Shown here: one piece after another, positions 9,900-18,848 of the stretch
Layout of the letters: each line of letters starts with the position of its first letter
Position numbering within the stretch: position 1 is the first letter of the stretch
NCBI GenBank assembly: GCA_003427395.1
Contig: BFEA01000053.1
Span: 746,698-783,525, forward strand
Source: Chara braunii
Lineage: Eukaryota > Streptophyta > Charophyceae > Charales > Characeae
DNA length: 36,828 nucleotides
Direction: 5' to 3'
The notes under the pieces: generated by a model
Database searches by the model: none
Told to the model about the DNA's origin: nothing
What the model saw: the letters and a program-made list of their open reading frames with translations, nothing else
Translations under genes and position numbers: made by a program

Positions 9900-10281
9900 A
9901 TTGTCGACGTCCTCGGCGAGCGAGTATTGGGATTTGAAGGGAGAAAAAATTGCAAAAGATGGATGACTCCTAATCTCTATCCATCAACCCAAGATCATCC
10001 TCTCTGTCTTGCTCGGATGCCTTTCTTTTGTTTTTCCTTTCTGTTTGACTTTCTCTTAGTGAACTTTGTTTTGACGCCTAAGCGTTTGTCTGGTGGAGTA
10101 CATCTAACATGCCTGCGGTGGTTTTTTGTTTTTTCTATTGTTAGGGCATTTCTGATGACTTGTTTATCCTTTTTCTTTTTCTCCCTTTTAGTCGTTGCCA
10201 AGTTCTTAATGTCGGATTTGGTGTTCTTGGTGTGTTTGCGTTGGATATTTCGGACCCCTAGAAGTTCGTGTTGTGTTTTTT
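9900..10281 (-). other. Region between integrase and 3' LTR
   Basis: No recognisable domain. A Lys/Arg-rich minus-strand frame (9995-10201) and a plus-strand frame (9927-10319) are open but show no protein signature. It is probably the 3' untranslated part of element 1. Confidence 0.4.
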
Positions 10282-11650
10282 TTAAGATTGCTTGGAGGAT
10301 TCTGGTACTTGAGAAGTGATTTGTGCGGCGACTTTTAATGAATGCCGATTGGAGGACTCCCCTACTTCGGAGGTGGTTGGTGTTGTAGGTTCTTCTAAGG
10401 ACTCATCCTTCTTCTTACCTTTTTCTGGTTGCGTACGAGTGTCATTTTTCTGCGTGAGTTTTCCCGTATGTGGAATATTTCTTTTTCGGTCTTTAAATAC
10501 TTTAAGACGGGCGCCAGACACCGGTTCCTTCCATCTTGTGCCGTCTAATTCCTCTATTAAGTACGCTCCGCCTTCTAGTCTTTTGACCACTGTATAGGGT
10601 CCCATCCATCTGTTTGCTAGTTTTCCTGTCCATATTCTCTCTAATGATGAATCATAGAGCAGGACGAGGATCCCTGTAGGTATCCCTTCTTGCCTGACGC
10701 GAAGGTTCCTATCCCATCTTTGTTTCTCTTTTCCTCTCTAGATCTTTAATTTGTCTATGGTGTCTAGGAAGTTATCCTGAAGAGTTTTGGCTATTTGTTT
10801 GGTTCTTGCGGCCAGCAAGTGTTCTCTAGTGGAGATCTCTTCCCAGTCAATCGTTTGCCAAGAGTCGATATAAAATTTAATAGGTAAGGGACAATGGCGT
10901 CCAAACCATAACGTATAGGGTGAATATCCTGTAGTTGAGCGAACCATAATATTATCTGCCCAGACGGCGAATCTCAAATATTTTGGTCAGTTCTTCTCCT
11001 TTTCTTCGCACCATTTAGCGAGCGCGTTGACTAGAGGCTGGTGCCCTCTTTCTACATGAGCGTTACTTTGAGGATGGTATGCTGTGGATAACGATACTCG
11101 TATTCCCGCTCTTTGGAGCAGTTCTTGGACTTCCTTGGCAATTAACTCTGATCCCCTATCCATGACAATTTTGCCTACGCAGCCGTAGCGAGTGATATAT
11201 TCAGTCAAATAGCCACTAACTGCTTTACCTGTTTTTTGACGTAGTGACCATGCTTCCACGAATCCAGTCAAATCGTCTCTAATGTCCATAATGTAGTTCA
11301 TTCCTCCTTCTCCCTTGGGCATCTTAACTAAGTCTACGATTACTTTCTCACCTATTGTTGTGGGATAAGAAGGAAACAAGGGTTCTTTATATTTCACTAC
11401 CGCTCTTTACTGGCATTCTACGCACATCAGACAATATGATTCTCCGTCCTTATATAAGTCGTCCCACCAGTAGAGGTTCCTAATTTTTCAAAAGTTCCTT
11501 TTACTCCTCTGTGTCCTCCGACGATGCCGTCGTGAAGTTCCGCTATTATCTCTCGGCGCTCGTCCTCATCACAGACCACTCTCATTGGCATTCCATTTTT
11601 AGGTGGTCTCTTAAAGAGGTGTCCGACCTTGAGGCAATACTATTGAGTTT
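10282..11650 (-). pseudogene. Element 1 integrase, broken
   Basis: Integrase joins retroelement cDNA to host DNA. The N-terminal HHCC zinc site is visible: two His at about 11505-11540 (ELHD, GGHRG) and CLMC at about 11413-11433. The catalytic core (11397-10987) has VDL, MDRGSE and VERGH, with exactly 35 residues between the second Asp and the Glu (D,D-35-E). A GPY/F-type C-terminal module starts at 10605 with GPYTVVKRLEGGAYLIEELD. Damage: an in-frame TGA at 10987-10989, a TAG at 10738-10740, a stop just after the CxxC, and a one-base frameshift near 11475. No chromodomain is seen; the tail is Lys/Glu/Ser-rich. The identification is secure and the gene is clearly inactive. Confidence 0.9.
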
Positions 11651-12448
11651 CCTTCCTAAGCTTGTCATCTAATTCGATTTCCCCTATAAGATAACGCCCT
11701 ATCTTATGGTATTTGCCAATGTATAGATTTTCAAGAAATAAGGAAGTTCCTCCAGCAGCGGGCTCTATTTTTAAGGACCTTATGTCCATTTGTAAAAAAA
11801 TATCAATACCACTAGGCGACCCTAGATCTCCTTCTTCTAGAGGGATTCGCGAGAGACCATCAGCAACTGAGTTCTTAGCTTTGGATATTCGCTCTACTAC
11901 ATAGTCAAACATCCTTATATGCATGAGCCATTTGGTGACCGATAAATCTGTCAATGAGAAGTCTTTTTGTAAGACAGCTGCCACTGTCGTCAGATCGATC
12001 CGCAGTACGAACCTTCGCCCGTAAATATAATGTCGAAAAATATTTAAACAATGTAAGACTCCTATAAATTCTTTCTTAAATTGTGAGTAGTTCCTTTCGA
12101 TGACGTTTAAGGTTTTACTTTCGAATCTGAGGGGCCTCTCACTGCCGGCCTGATACTTTTGACCTAAGACTCCACCAAAAGAGGCAGGTTTCGCATCCGT
12201 ACATACGACGAATGGACGGTTTTCTTCGTCTTCGAAATAAGGTACTCCAAGGACTTCACCTCCTTCTTTAAACTCATCTTTTAACGTTCTTACTGTATCC
12301 TCTGTTCACTTGTTCATTGTCATACTCCCTTGCGTAAGAGCTTTCGTAGGGGTTCGGCCTTTGCAGCATAGCCTTTAATGAAATTCCTCCAGAATCCGAC
12401 CACTCCTAGAAATTGGCGTATGTCAGTAATATGTCTGAGAGGTGTTGG
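11640..12448 (-). pseudogene. Element 1 RT connection and RNase H, broken
   Basis: Reading on from the RT there is a thumb/connection segment (FLGVVGFWRNFIKGYA, about 12340-12440) and then RNase H. RNase H signatures: VVCTDA with the first catalytic Asp, NYSQFKKEF with the Glu, IDLTTV in place of the usual TDH, and NSVADGLSR at the end. RNase H degrades RNA in RNA-DNA hybrids during reverse transcription. The frame is interrupted by TGA at 12449-12451 and 12306-12308 and by at least one frameshift near 12315. Downstream of NSVADGLSR comes a linker leading to integrase. Confidence 0.85.
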
Positions 12449-14644
12449 TCATTTCATAAGTTTTTCTAACTTTGCCGGATCTGGACGTCTGTCATCCTTG
12501 ACGCAGATGTAACATAATTTCTTTATAGAGGATACTGACCATCTGTTTTTTGTTCCACTGACCGTAAGGTTTGCATCCTCTAATTTCACTAGTACTTTCT
12601 TTATATCTGCATGGGAGGCTACAAACTTCCTCACTCCAAATCTTACCTCTGTTTCATCTTTGTCGTATGGTTCTTTGATCGGGAAGTCATCCAAGAAAAC
12701 CTCTACCAGATTTGGTATGAGCTCCCCTAGAATGGCGACCATCGCTCTCTGAAAGACAGTGACAACGTTAGTCCATCCCATCGGTACCACCATCATTTGA
12801 ACTAAGCCTAATGATGTATGCATCGCAGTTAGATGTCGGTCTCTGTAGTCTAGCGGTATCTCATCATATCCCGAAAAAAGATCGCAGACTGAATAAATTG
12901 AACGCCCAACTGAGCCTTCGGATAAAAAATCCGCGTTTGGGAGTGATACAACGTCTCTCACTATGACCTTGTTTGTCTTCTGTAAATCCTGTATCCATCG
13001 TAGTTTGCCGTTTGATTTCCTTATGAAGAACCAACGATTTGCGTAGGCGCTCTCACTAGGTTCCGCTACAAATGTCCTTATCTTCTCCTTCAGGAAGTCT
13101 ACTATCATCTCCTTTTCCTTTTGCACACACTTCCATCCTGCATCGTTCCATGGAGTGTGAGGGCCCGTATGGATTATTGCAGGTTTGACATATCGTGGAT
13201 CTATTCGCCCTTTTGCTGCATCACAAAAGGTTACTGCCTTGTCGCATGATCTTAATGATTCTATTATGAGTTCTCTTTCCTTTTGCGTTATGTTTCCGTC
13301 GCCTATATCCATTTCCTTTAACCTGTCTTCAATGATTCTCTGCCCTTCAGTGGCCTTTCCTTCCCGGATCATCTGAATAATTTCTTCTTCAGTGATCGCT
13401 ATTTCCCCGGTCTTATCACGGCTGACCGCGTCTGGCTTGACTTTCAGTGCTACAGTTTTGTGGGGGAATTCCTCCAAAAAAGAAAGGTTTATACATCCAC
13501 CAAATTCCTCGTCGTCAGCCTCTTTCTCATAGACTGTTTTGTCTACCACATACTTAGTTTCTAGGTCCTCAACGTCAATATTTTTTCCTCTTACTTTATG
13601 CGGTCCTAGTGTAAGATCTTCAGATATCATTTTGCAACTTCTTGTGTTCAGTCGTCCTTTATTTTGTAATGAGATTTTGTGACGGTTGTCAGATTCATTC
13701 ACGGACTTCAAGGTAAGCCTGCTACCTTGAGGTCCATCGATGGTAACCGTCTGGCTTCCGTCTCGTTTATTTTCGGTGTTGGCGTTTACCCGTGTCAGCC
13801 ATGTTCTTCCAAGAATTATTTCTGACGAGCAGTTCTCAACTGTAAAGACGGGCACAATGACCTCAACTCCAGCAACCACTATTTTGGCTTTGTGGCATAC
13901 CCCGTGCGCAAGTTGCTTGAGTTTGTTAGCGGATATCATGGTCATAGCTACACTCCTGTCTACCTCTAAGCCAAGGTTTCTGGCCACCTTGTCCTCACAA
14001 ACGGTGGACTCGGACCCGTCGTCGACTATAACCTCCATCCTTATGTCATTGACTGTGACATTGAGTTTTCTACTGGCAAGGACGTAAAAGTAGTTGCTTC
14101 CGCCTTTGTTGGTTTGTGCTGGTTTGTCTCCTTCGGTTAGTGTCGTTAGGACTGAGGTTTTTACCTCGTCCTTCTGTTGTCCAGAAGTTGTCTCTTGTAG
14201 CCGTACTTTAGTTTTCTTCATCATGCCTATTAATTCGTCCCTTGCCGGGCCACAGACTGCTATGAATTCCTTGAGGGTGATAGGGATTAGCATATCCATG
14301 ACACTTCTTAAAGCTTCTCGTAAATCGACTTCGTCTAGCGAGCTTTTAAGGTGAACCTTCTTGGCTACTCGTTTTCTAGGGGATTGTGGTAACTTGGGCG
14401 ACTCAATTTGGTCGTCTGTTATAGGTTGATCTTGATCCTCTATCTTTGTGTTGCTTGACTCGCCGACCTCGCCGATGTCGTGGGTACGTACGTAGACTTC
14501 TCCGTTATTTTCCGCCTCCTCAAACTTAATGGATGAAATACTTATACCTGGGCTTTCTGGTGGTTCGTCGAAATCATCTTCGAAGGTGACTCGAGAGATT
14601 TTGGCAGGTAATTGATCCTCGGATTGCTTTCTTTTTTGCTTCAT
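12449..14644 (-). pseudogene. Element 1 pol 5' part: protease and reverse transcriptase
   Basis: This uninterrupted 731-codon frame starts at ATG 14644, 65 nt after the gag-frame stop and in another frame. Residues 1-180 are an acidic, Ser-rich leader. The aspartic protease spans about 185-290, with VDDGS at 207-211 where the family normally has D-S/T-G-A/S, and EIILGRTWL at 275-283. Reverse transcriptase spans about 485-731: LRWIQDLQKTNKV (548-560), motif A SVCDLFSGYDEI with Asp588, motif B MGWTNVVTVFQRAM (622-635), and the active-site box FLDD at 650-653 instead of the usual YxDD. These variants resemble, from memory, gypsy-type elements described in basidiomycete fungi more than the common plant lineages. 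A TGA at the end lies where Trp is expected (WPxP context), so the true pol continued. Confidence 0.9.
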
Positions 14645-14708
14645 TCATCCTCCTCCTTCGAATGTCCACATTGATCTTCATTGAGGGTAGGAAGGGTACC
14701 GGTTTGCC

Positions 14709-16194
14709 TCAATTAGCCCAAATGACGTATTTTCGATCGTCGAGTTCAATGATGCCCTCTTTTAGTGCGTCTAACATTGTTTGGCAATCTCTTTTGCGGT
14801 GGTCTTCGTCTCCGCAGTATATACATGCTTTATCATTCCACGTTCGTTTTGGGCTAGGGGCGGTTTTGTCGCGCGTGGTCCGGACAGCGGTTTCCTCCTT
14901 TCTCTAGTTATTACTTTGCAATCTCTCTACTGCCGCCTTTGGTACTTCTATCTCTCTTGCCATCTCCTTTTCTCGGTTGTCAGGTCTTTTTGCTTCTATC
15001 TCATCTTTTGGCTTCCACCTGTTATCCTTTGTAGTTGACCACTTGGAGGTTCCCCATTCCGCGTCGTTTCTTTTCCAATCACTCCTGTTTCCTTTCCTCC
15101 ATTCGCCCTCGTTTTTGGCTGTGTCCTCTCTTCTAGGTGAGCTCGCGTAGGTGTCCCTTCCTTCGATTCTGGGTCTCCTATCCTCGAATGGCGATTTTCC
15201 TCCTCCTTTTTCTGTGGTTACGCCTTTTCGTAGGTTGTCAAGAACCCTCGCAAGGTGTGCTTTCGCGCTTTGGCCTTCGGTGTCATGGGTTAAAGCTTTG
15301 ACTTGGCTGAACATTTCCTTAAAAGGAAGATCCCTCATAATCTTGTCTCGGTTTTCTCGAGACATAAATCCTAGGAATATTCCGCACCTTTCTATTTCAC
15401 CCATAAATGCACCTTCTCATATCTCCTTGCGAATGCTACTAGACTTTCGTCCTCCTGTTTTTTGTGGTTTCAATTAACACAATTGCGATGTCGACTCATC
15501 ACATCCTGGAGCTGGAAAAAACGTGACCTTCTCTCCTCTATGAAAACTTAGAGGTAATAAACGAGCTCAAAACGGTGAAGGCATAAATTACAAGGTCAAG
15601 TTCTATTGAATACGATGTTTCATCCCATGCGAAGATTCTTGTAATCCTTTCTCTGAATATTAGCCAACGCCAACTGTTCGGAATGGTTTCTCTGACTACT
15701 CGATCTATCTTGGGGGCTATGTGGTGGAGTAGATTTATAATCATCTCTAGATCGCTCCATTCCGCTTTCATCCCCAGTACCTCCCAGTCGTCTAAGAATT
15801 CTGAAACATTCTTCCCTATAAAGATTGTTTGGATTCCGGACAGTGCCGGTAATTGGAAGGTTTGTGCTCCTAGGAAGGGGGATACGTAGGAACCTGGTGC
15901 GTATGCCATTCTGTAAGGTTGGCTCGTGGTTTCCCTATATGGTTCCCTTGTATCGGGATCCGAGAATCGTACTACTCTATTTCTGTTTAGAACGTCTTTC
16001 CTCCACCCTTCACTCTTGGAAGTGCGTTCCTCGAGTTCTGTGGCTGTAGTTTCTAACTCTTTTAGGGTTTTCCTCAATTTTTCGGCGTCCTTTGAGATCT
16101 CAGTTGTCATTTTCCTAATTGGGGTGCTCGTCCTTGATTCTTGTGTTTTGACTTCGTCGCCTATCGAAGATAGATGGACTCCTTCCGCATCCAT
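14709..16194 (-). pseudogene. Element 1 gag, broken
   Basis: Gag forms the particle. The frame starts at ATG 16194, 9 nt after the stop of the preceding ORF. The N-terminal third has a coiled-coil-like stretch rich in Glu, Lys and Leu. A capsid-like segment follows (FIGKNVSEFLDDWEVLGMKA, then LLHHIAPKI and SWRWL). The frame is lost near 15560. Capsid-like sequence (DESLVAFARRYEKV) reappears in another frame at about 15405-15450, and the final segment runs 15404-14709 with an in-frame TAG at 14904-14906. After that TAG, in the same frame, is a CCHC zinc knuckle (C-X2-C-X4-H-X4-C) at 14784-14825, typical of nucleocapsid. The frame ends at TGA 14709-14711. Confidence 0.85.
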
Positions 16195-16203
16195 ATTTTT
16201 TTC

Positions 16204-16713
16204 TCACTCTTCCAGAAGTTGATCCAAGGTGATTTTAACTCTTTCCGTTGATTCTCTTAGTAGCTCTTGCAATGTGTTGAAGTCCTCGTCTTTCCTTTCA
16301 GCTTTGACGACTAAGGCGATAGCTAAAGCGGTTTGTAGGTAGCGTGAGTTGGCCTCCAACGTATTTAAGCATATCCCATCAACTATTACGTTGGCGAGTT
16401 TTCCTAGAGCTCGAGCGTCCTCTCTTAATTTTTCTACAGATGTGGCTATCGTTTCTCTCCAGGTGCGTGGGATTGTTTGTCCGCTAGGGTTGACAGTGAG
16501 GATTTGTATTTTTACGAGAAAGAGCTCTCTTGCAGCTTTCCAGACGGCACACTTCCTGGCTTCTATTACTGCTTTTGTGGCGCATTGGGTTTCCTCTTCT
16601 TGGCTTAATTGCTCATTATGTACTGCTTCCACTAGGATTCGTACTGAGGACCCTTCTGTTTCTGCTCTGCCTGAGATACTAAATTTTTGCCTTGTAGGTT
16701 CGACATTAGCCAT
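16204..16713 (-). CDS. Pre-gag ORF L, 169 codons, unknown
   Basis: It starts at ATG 16713, which lies inside the stop region of ORF K (ATGGCTAA), and ends at TGA 16204-16206, 9 nt before the gag ATG in the same frame. The product is Ala/Glu/Leu-rich and probably mainly helical. A segment around residues 90-160 (SVEKLREDARALGKLANVIV and further heptad-like Leu) looks coiled-coil-like. I recognise no family. Because only one stop separates it from gag in frame, it could also be the N-terminal part of a longer gag or a readthrough product. Confidence 0.55.
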   Translation of the reverse strand: MANVEPTRQKFSISGRAETEGSSVRILVEAVHNEQLSQEEETQCATKAVIEARKCAVWKAARELFLVKIQILTVNPSGQTIPRTWRETIATSVEKLREDARALGKLANVIVDGICLNTLEANSRYLQTALAIALVVKAERKDEDFNTLQELLRESTERVKITLDQLLEE

Positions 16714-16852
16714 TCCTTTGTTTGTTAGCGTCTTCTCGATCTTGCTTCAGGAGTCTGGCAATGAAATCATTTCGCCATCCTATAATGTTCTCCCTTTCCT
16801 CTCTATAGATTGTGACAAGACGTTCGACGCTTCGTCCGTAGAGCCACGTCAT
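16706..16852 (-). CDS. Pre-gag ORF K, 48 codons, unknown
   Basis: ATG 16852-16850 overlaps the TGA of ORF J (16851-16849) as ATGA. The stop TAA (16708-16706) lies inside the start of ORF L. The peptide is short and basic/acidic with Trp near both ends (MTWLYGRSVERLV, IIGWRNDFIARLL). It could be the second half of ORF J after a one-base shift. No family recognised. Confidence 0.35.
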   Translation of the reverse strand: MTWLYGRSVERLVTIYREERENIIGWRNDFIARLLKQDREDANKQRNG

Positions 16853-17004
16853 TCGTGGTATTTTGCTAGCGACTCTTCGACCTTTCTCTCAATTGGGTCC
16901 AAGTATGTTTCTAGAATGACATCAATTTTTAGATCTCTTCCCCTTACACGTGTATTCGTGCTTCTTGAATTGTCTATGCCTTCTCTACCTCGCACTTCAT
17001 TCAT
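16849..17004 (-). CDS. Pre-gag ORF J, 51 codons, unknown
   Basis: ATG 17004-17002 overlaps the TGA of ORF I (17003-17001) as ATGA; a second ATG (17000-16998) follows directly in the ORF I frame. The context GGATGAATGAAG recurs just before pol (about 14650-14639). The product has a charged start and a helical-looking second half (ETYLDPIERKVEESLAKYHE). No family recognised; it may be joined to ORF K in an intact copy. Confidence 0.35.
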   Translation of the reverse strand: MNEVRGREGIDNSRSTNTRVRGRDLKIDVILETYLDPIERKVEESLAKYHE

Positions 17005-17219
17005 CCCTCGGCCCAGATCATCACATTGTAGGCTACGCGATTCTCTGTTCTAACTTGTGCTAGTGCCATTGGTCTTTCGAGCTGTATAGCTTCTTGTGCC
17101 AATCGCCGGCAATCTAATGTGTCTAATGCTCTAGAGGTTCGGATCCGAATAATCGAAGTTACAGTCCCTGCGAAGGATACCCGATTCACTTCCTCTTCAT
17201 CAGTTATTGCTCCCGGCAT
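17001..17219 (-). CDS. Pre-gag ORF I, 72 codons, duplicated domain
   Basis: It starts at ATG 17219, 20 nt upstream of the stop of ORF H, and ends in TGA 17001-17003. It resembles ORF E: both have a short GT(V/L) strand-like start, then an Arg-rich stretch, then an R-P/E-x-AL-x-V-x-T-x-x-x-(V/I)-x-Y-x-x-x-V-like tail (PMALAQVRTENRVAYNVMIW here). Each follows a copy of the repeated module (ORF H here, ORF D before ORF E). Function unknown. Confidence 0.45.
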   Translation of the reverse strand: MPGAITDEEEVNRVSFAGTVTSIIRIRTSRALDTLDCRRLAQEAIQLERPMALAQVRTENRVAYNVMIWAEG

Positions 17220-17661
17220 TATTGAGTTCGTCTTGTGCCCTCTTCACCTTCCATACGAGNTCTATTACGGCTGACCATTCATTGTTAGCGAGCGTAAGCC
17301 CTTCAACTGGCGGCGACGGTATTCCAATGAAAGGCCTAACGTAGGTACTCCACGAGAAATTCGCCCTTAATTGTTGGAGTCTTCTCTTCTCGTCATGCAC
17401 TATGTTCGAGGCCCGTTGCCAACAACGACCTTTTTCGTCTTCCTTAAACCTATGTTGCGGCACGTATATTCCCACATCATACTCATCAAGATTGATGAAG
17501 CAGTAGGTGATGACATACATACCATCAATCCCCCATCCCTGACTCTTTAAACCTTCGTATCTCGCGATCTCATATGGGATCACTGCTTTCTTCGAAATAA
17601 AGTTTAGGGAACGGACCAACTTCCTCGACTTTCCCTCCTCTAGCCTCCTACATCTCCTCAT
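17200..17661 (-). CDS. Pre-gag ORF H, copy 1 of the repeated module
   Basis: 153 codons from ATG 17661, uninterrupted apart from one N at 17260. Landmarks: IPYEIARYE, then MYVITYCF, EYDVGIYVP, GRCWQRASNIVHDEKRRLQQ and WSTYVRPFIGIPSPP. The same landmarks in the same order occur in ORFs F and D. It is the best-preserved copy and therefore the best query for a homology search. I know no family with this pattern. No signal peptide or membrane segment is evident, so it is presumably cytosolic or particle-associated (inference). Confidence 0.6.
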   Translation of the reverse strand: MRRCRRLEEGKSRKLVRSLNFISKKAVIPYEIARYEGLKSQGWGIDGMYVITYCFINLDEYDVGIYVPQHRFKEDEKGRCWQRASNIVHDEKRRLQQLRANFSWSTYVRPFIGIPSPPVEGLTLANNEWSAVIXLVWKVKRAQDELNNAGSNN

Positions 17662-17739
17662 CCTTGGTTAACTCCCTTAGCATGGCTCCTAATTGTGTTC
17701 TTGATCTTGGAAGCTCTCTCTCTCTTCGTCTCCCTTGCA

Positions 17740-18069
17740 CTACTCCTCTACTGCCCTCACGACTCCAATCAATCTTCCTCTGTCGTCTTTTATTTCGTGC
17801 TCGCCTTCTACTCCGAACACGTCTGTGTCAAGGTAGAGTTCCCCTTCTTGATCTCGTAGGCAAGAGGCTCCTCTCTTAATCTCTATCAACCCTGTTTCAT
17901 TAGATCGAACTCTCCTACAGATCGTCGTGCCTAGAGTACGCAAGTCCTCCTGGGTCCATTCCGTCAAAAGTCTGAGCAACTCTTGTGATCTCCACCTATC
18001 ATGATTCCGCTGTCTTAGTTCACTTGATATATCCCCTAAAAGTTGCCTATTCTCGTTCCCTCTGACCAT
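17740..18069 (-). CDS. Pre-gag ORF G, 109 codons, unknown
   Basis: ATG 18069 lies 23 nt upstream of the ORF F stop (TAG 18047-18049). The product has an Arg/Leu/Trp-rich helical start (DRWRSQELLRLLTEW) and a C-terminal part resembling a small beta domain (GLIEIKRGASCLR, ELYLDTDVFGVEG, GRLIGVVRAVEE). Another frame is open across its 3' end with a very Arg-rich product and stops at TAG 17648-17650, inside the start of ORF H. One frameshift would therefore extend ORF G to an overlapping junction with ORF H. Family unknown. Confidence 0.45.
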   Translation of the reverse strand: MVRGNENRQLLGDISSELRQRNHDRWRSQELLRLLTEWTQEDLRTLGTTICRRVRSNETGLIEIKRGASCLRDQEGELYLDTDVFGVEGEHEIKDDRGRLIGVVRAVEE

Positions 18070-18559
18070 TCGGGTTATGGTGTCGGTTTATGAAATCAAT
18101 TATTAAACCTCGACCGATCCCTGTCAATGCTTCGTAAGGAATCCGCGGCCTAGGCAAGTCTTCAAAGATCCTGATTTCGGTACTCCAAGCGACTTCTTTC
18201 TTTAAGGAAAATAGTCTCTCCTTCTCGTCTTCCACCACTTCTCTCGCTCTTTGCCAGCAACGTCCATACACTAAATCTTCCGACCTTTCCGCTGGTAGGT
18301 AAATTCCTACGTCTCATACCTTAGTCCCTAGGAAGCGCGCGATCATAACATAGAGGCGGCTCAGTTCCCATGCGCTGTTGACCATCTCATAGGCCTCCAC
18401 CTCATACGGAAACTCCTCCCTTCTTCCTAGGGTACTAAAGGATGCACACACCGCATCAAACTTCCCTTGCGGCGGTCGGTTCCTAGCGATGATCTTATTA
18501 TCCCACTCTTCAAGTTTCTCTGCAGACTTTTTATGCCTTACTCGTTCATGACCCAACAT
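18047..18559 (-). pseudogene. Pre-gag ORF F, copy 2 of the repeated module, one stop
   Basis: From ATG 18559 the frame shows the module landmarks FPYEVEAYE, LYVMIARFL, DVGIYLP, GRCWQRAREVVEDEKERL and WSTEIRIFEDLPRPRIPYE. It is interrupted once by TGA at 18314-18316, immediately before DVGIYLP, and otherwise open to TAG 18047. The closest relative is ORF H. A single nonsense change in an otherwise intact module suggests mild decay. Confidence 0.55.
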
Positions 18560-18576
18560 GCTTTTGCCACGCCCGC

Positions 18577-18846
18577 CTAACACAACCGTGCTCGTTCCCT
18601 AACCAAACGATAGTATTTTCTCTCAGAGGTCCCTAGTCTTTCTACCTTCAGTAGATAATTGATCTCGGTTTGGTTGGTAATTACCCTCAAAGCCGACTCC
18701 CTCATACGATCCAAATAAGGTTGTATGAGTTCGAACTCTTCAAACCCAAAGAGATCTATACCAGGAATTCGGAGGGTGCCCTCAACTTTTACCATTCTCT
18801 CTTCCACGATAGCCCTGAAGGAGAATTGTTCCCTAAGACCCGACAT
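18577..18846 (-). CDS. Pre-gag ORF E, 89 codons, duplicated domain
   Basis: It starts at ATG 18846, two bases after the TAA of the preceding module copy (TAAGGATG), and ends 18 nt before the first ATG of ORF F. It shares a pattern with ORF I: VEGTLRIPGID, then RMRESALRVITNQTEINYLL. Order and spacing relative to the module suggest that module plus companion were duplicated together. Function unknown. Confidence 0.45.
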   Translation of the reverse strand: MSGLREQFSFRAIVEERMVKVEGTLRIPGIDLFGFEEFELIQPYLDRMRESALRVITNQTEINYLLKVERLGTSERKYYRLVRERARLC

Positions 18847-18848
18847 CC

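Noticed and set aside
9927-10319. 130-codon plus-strand frame with hydrophobic stretches resembling membrane segments
   Set aside because: It is antisense to the element's 3' end, T-rich by composition, and without domain or context.
10282-12451. Use of an alternative genetic code with TGA as Trp
   Set aside because: TAG, TAA and frameshifts also interrupt the same genes, and TGA ends other ORFs; decay explains all of them.
13740-14354. Plus-strand frames inside the protease/RT region
   Set aside because: They are antisense shadows of the well-supported minus-strand pol frame.
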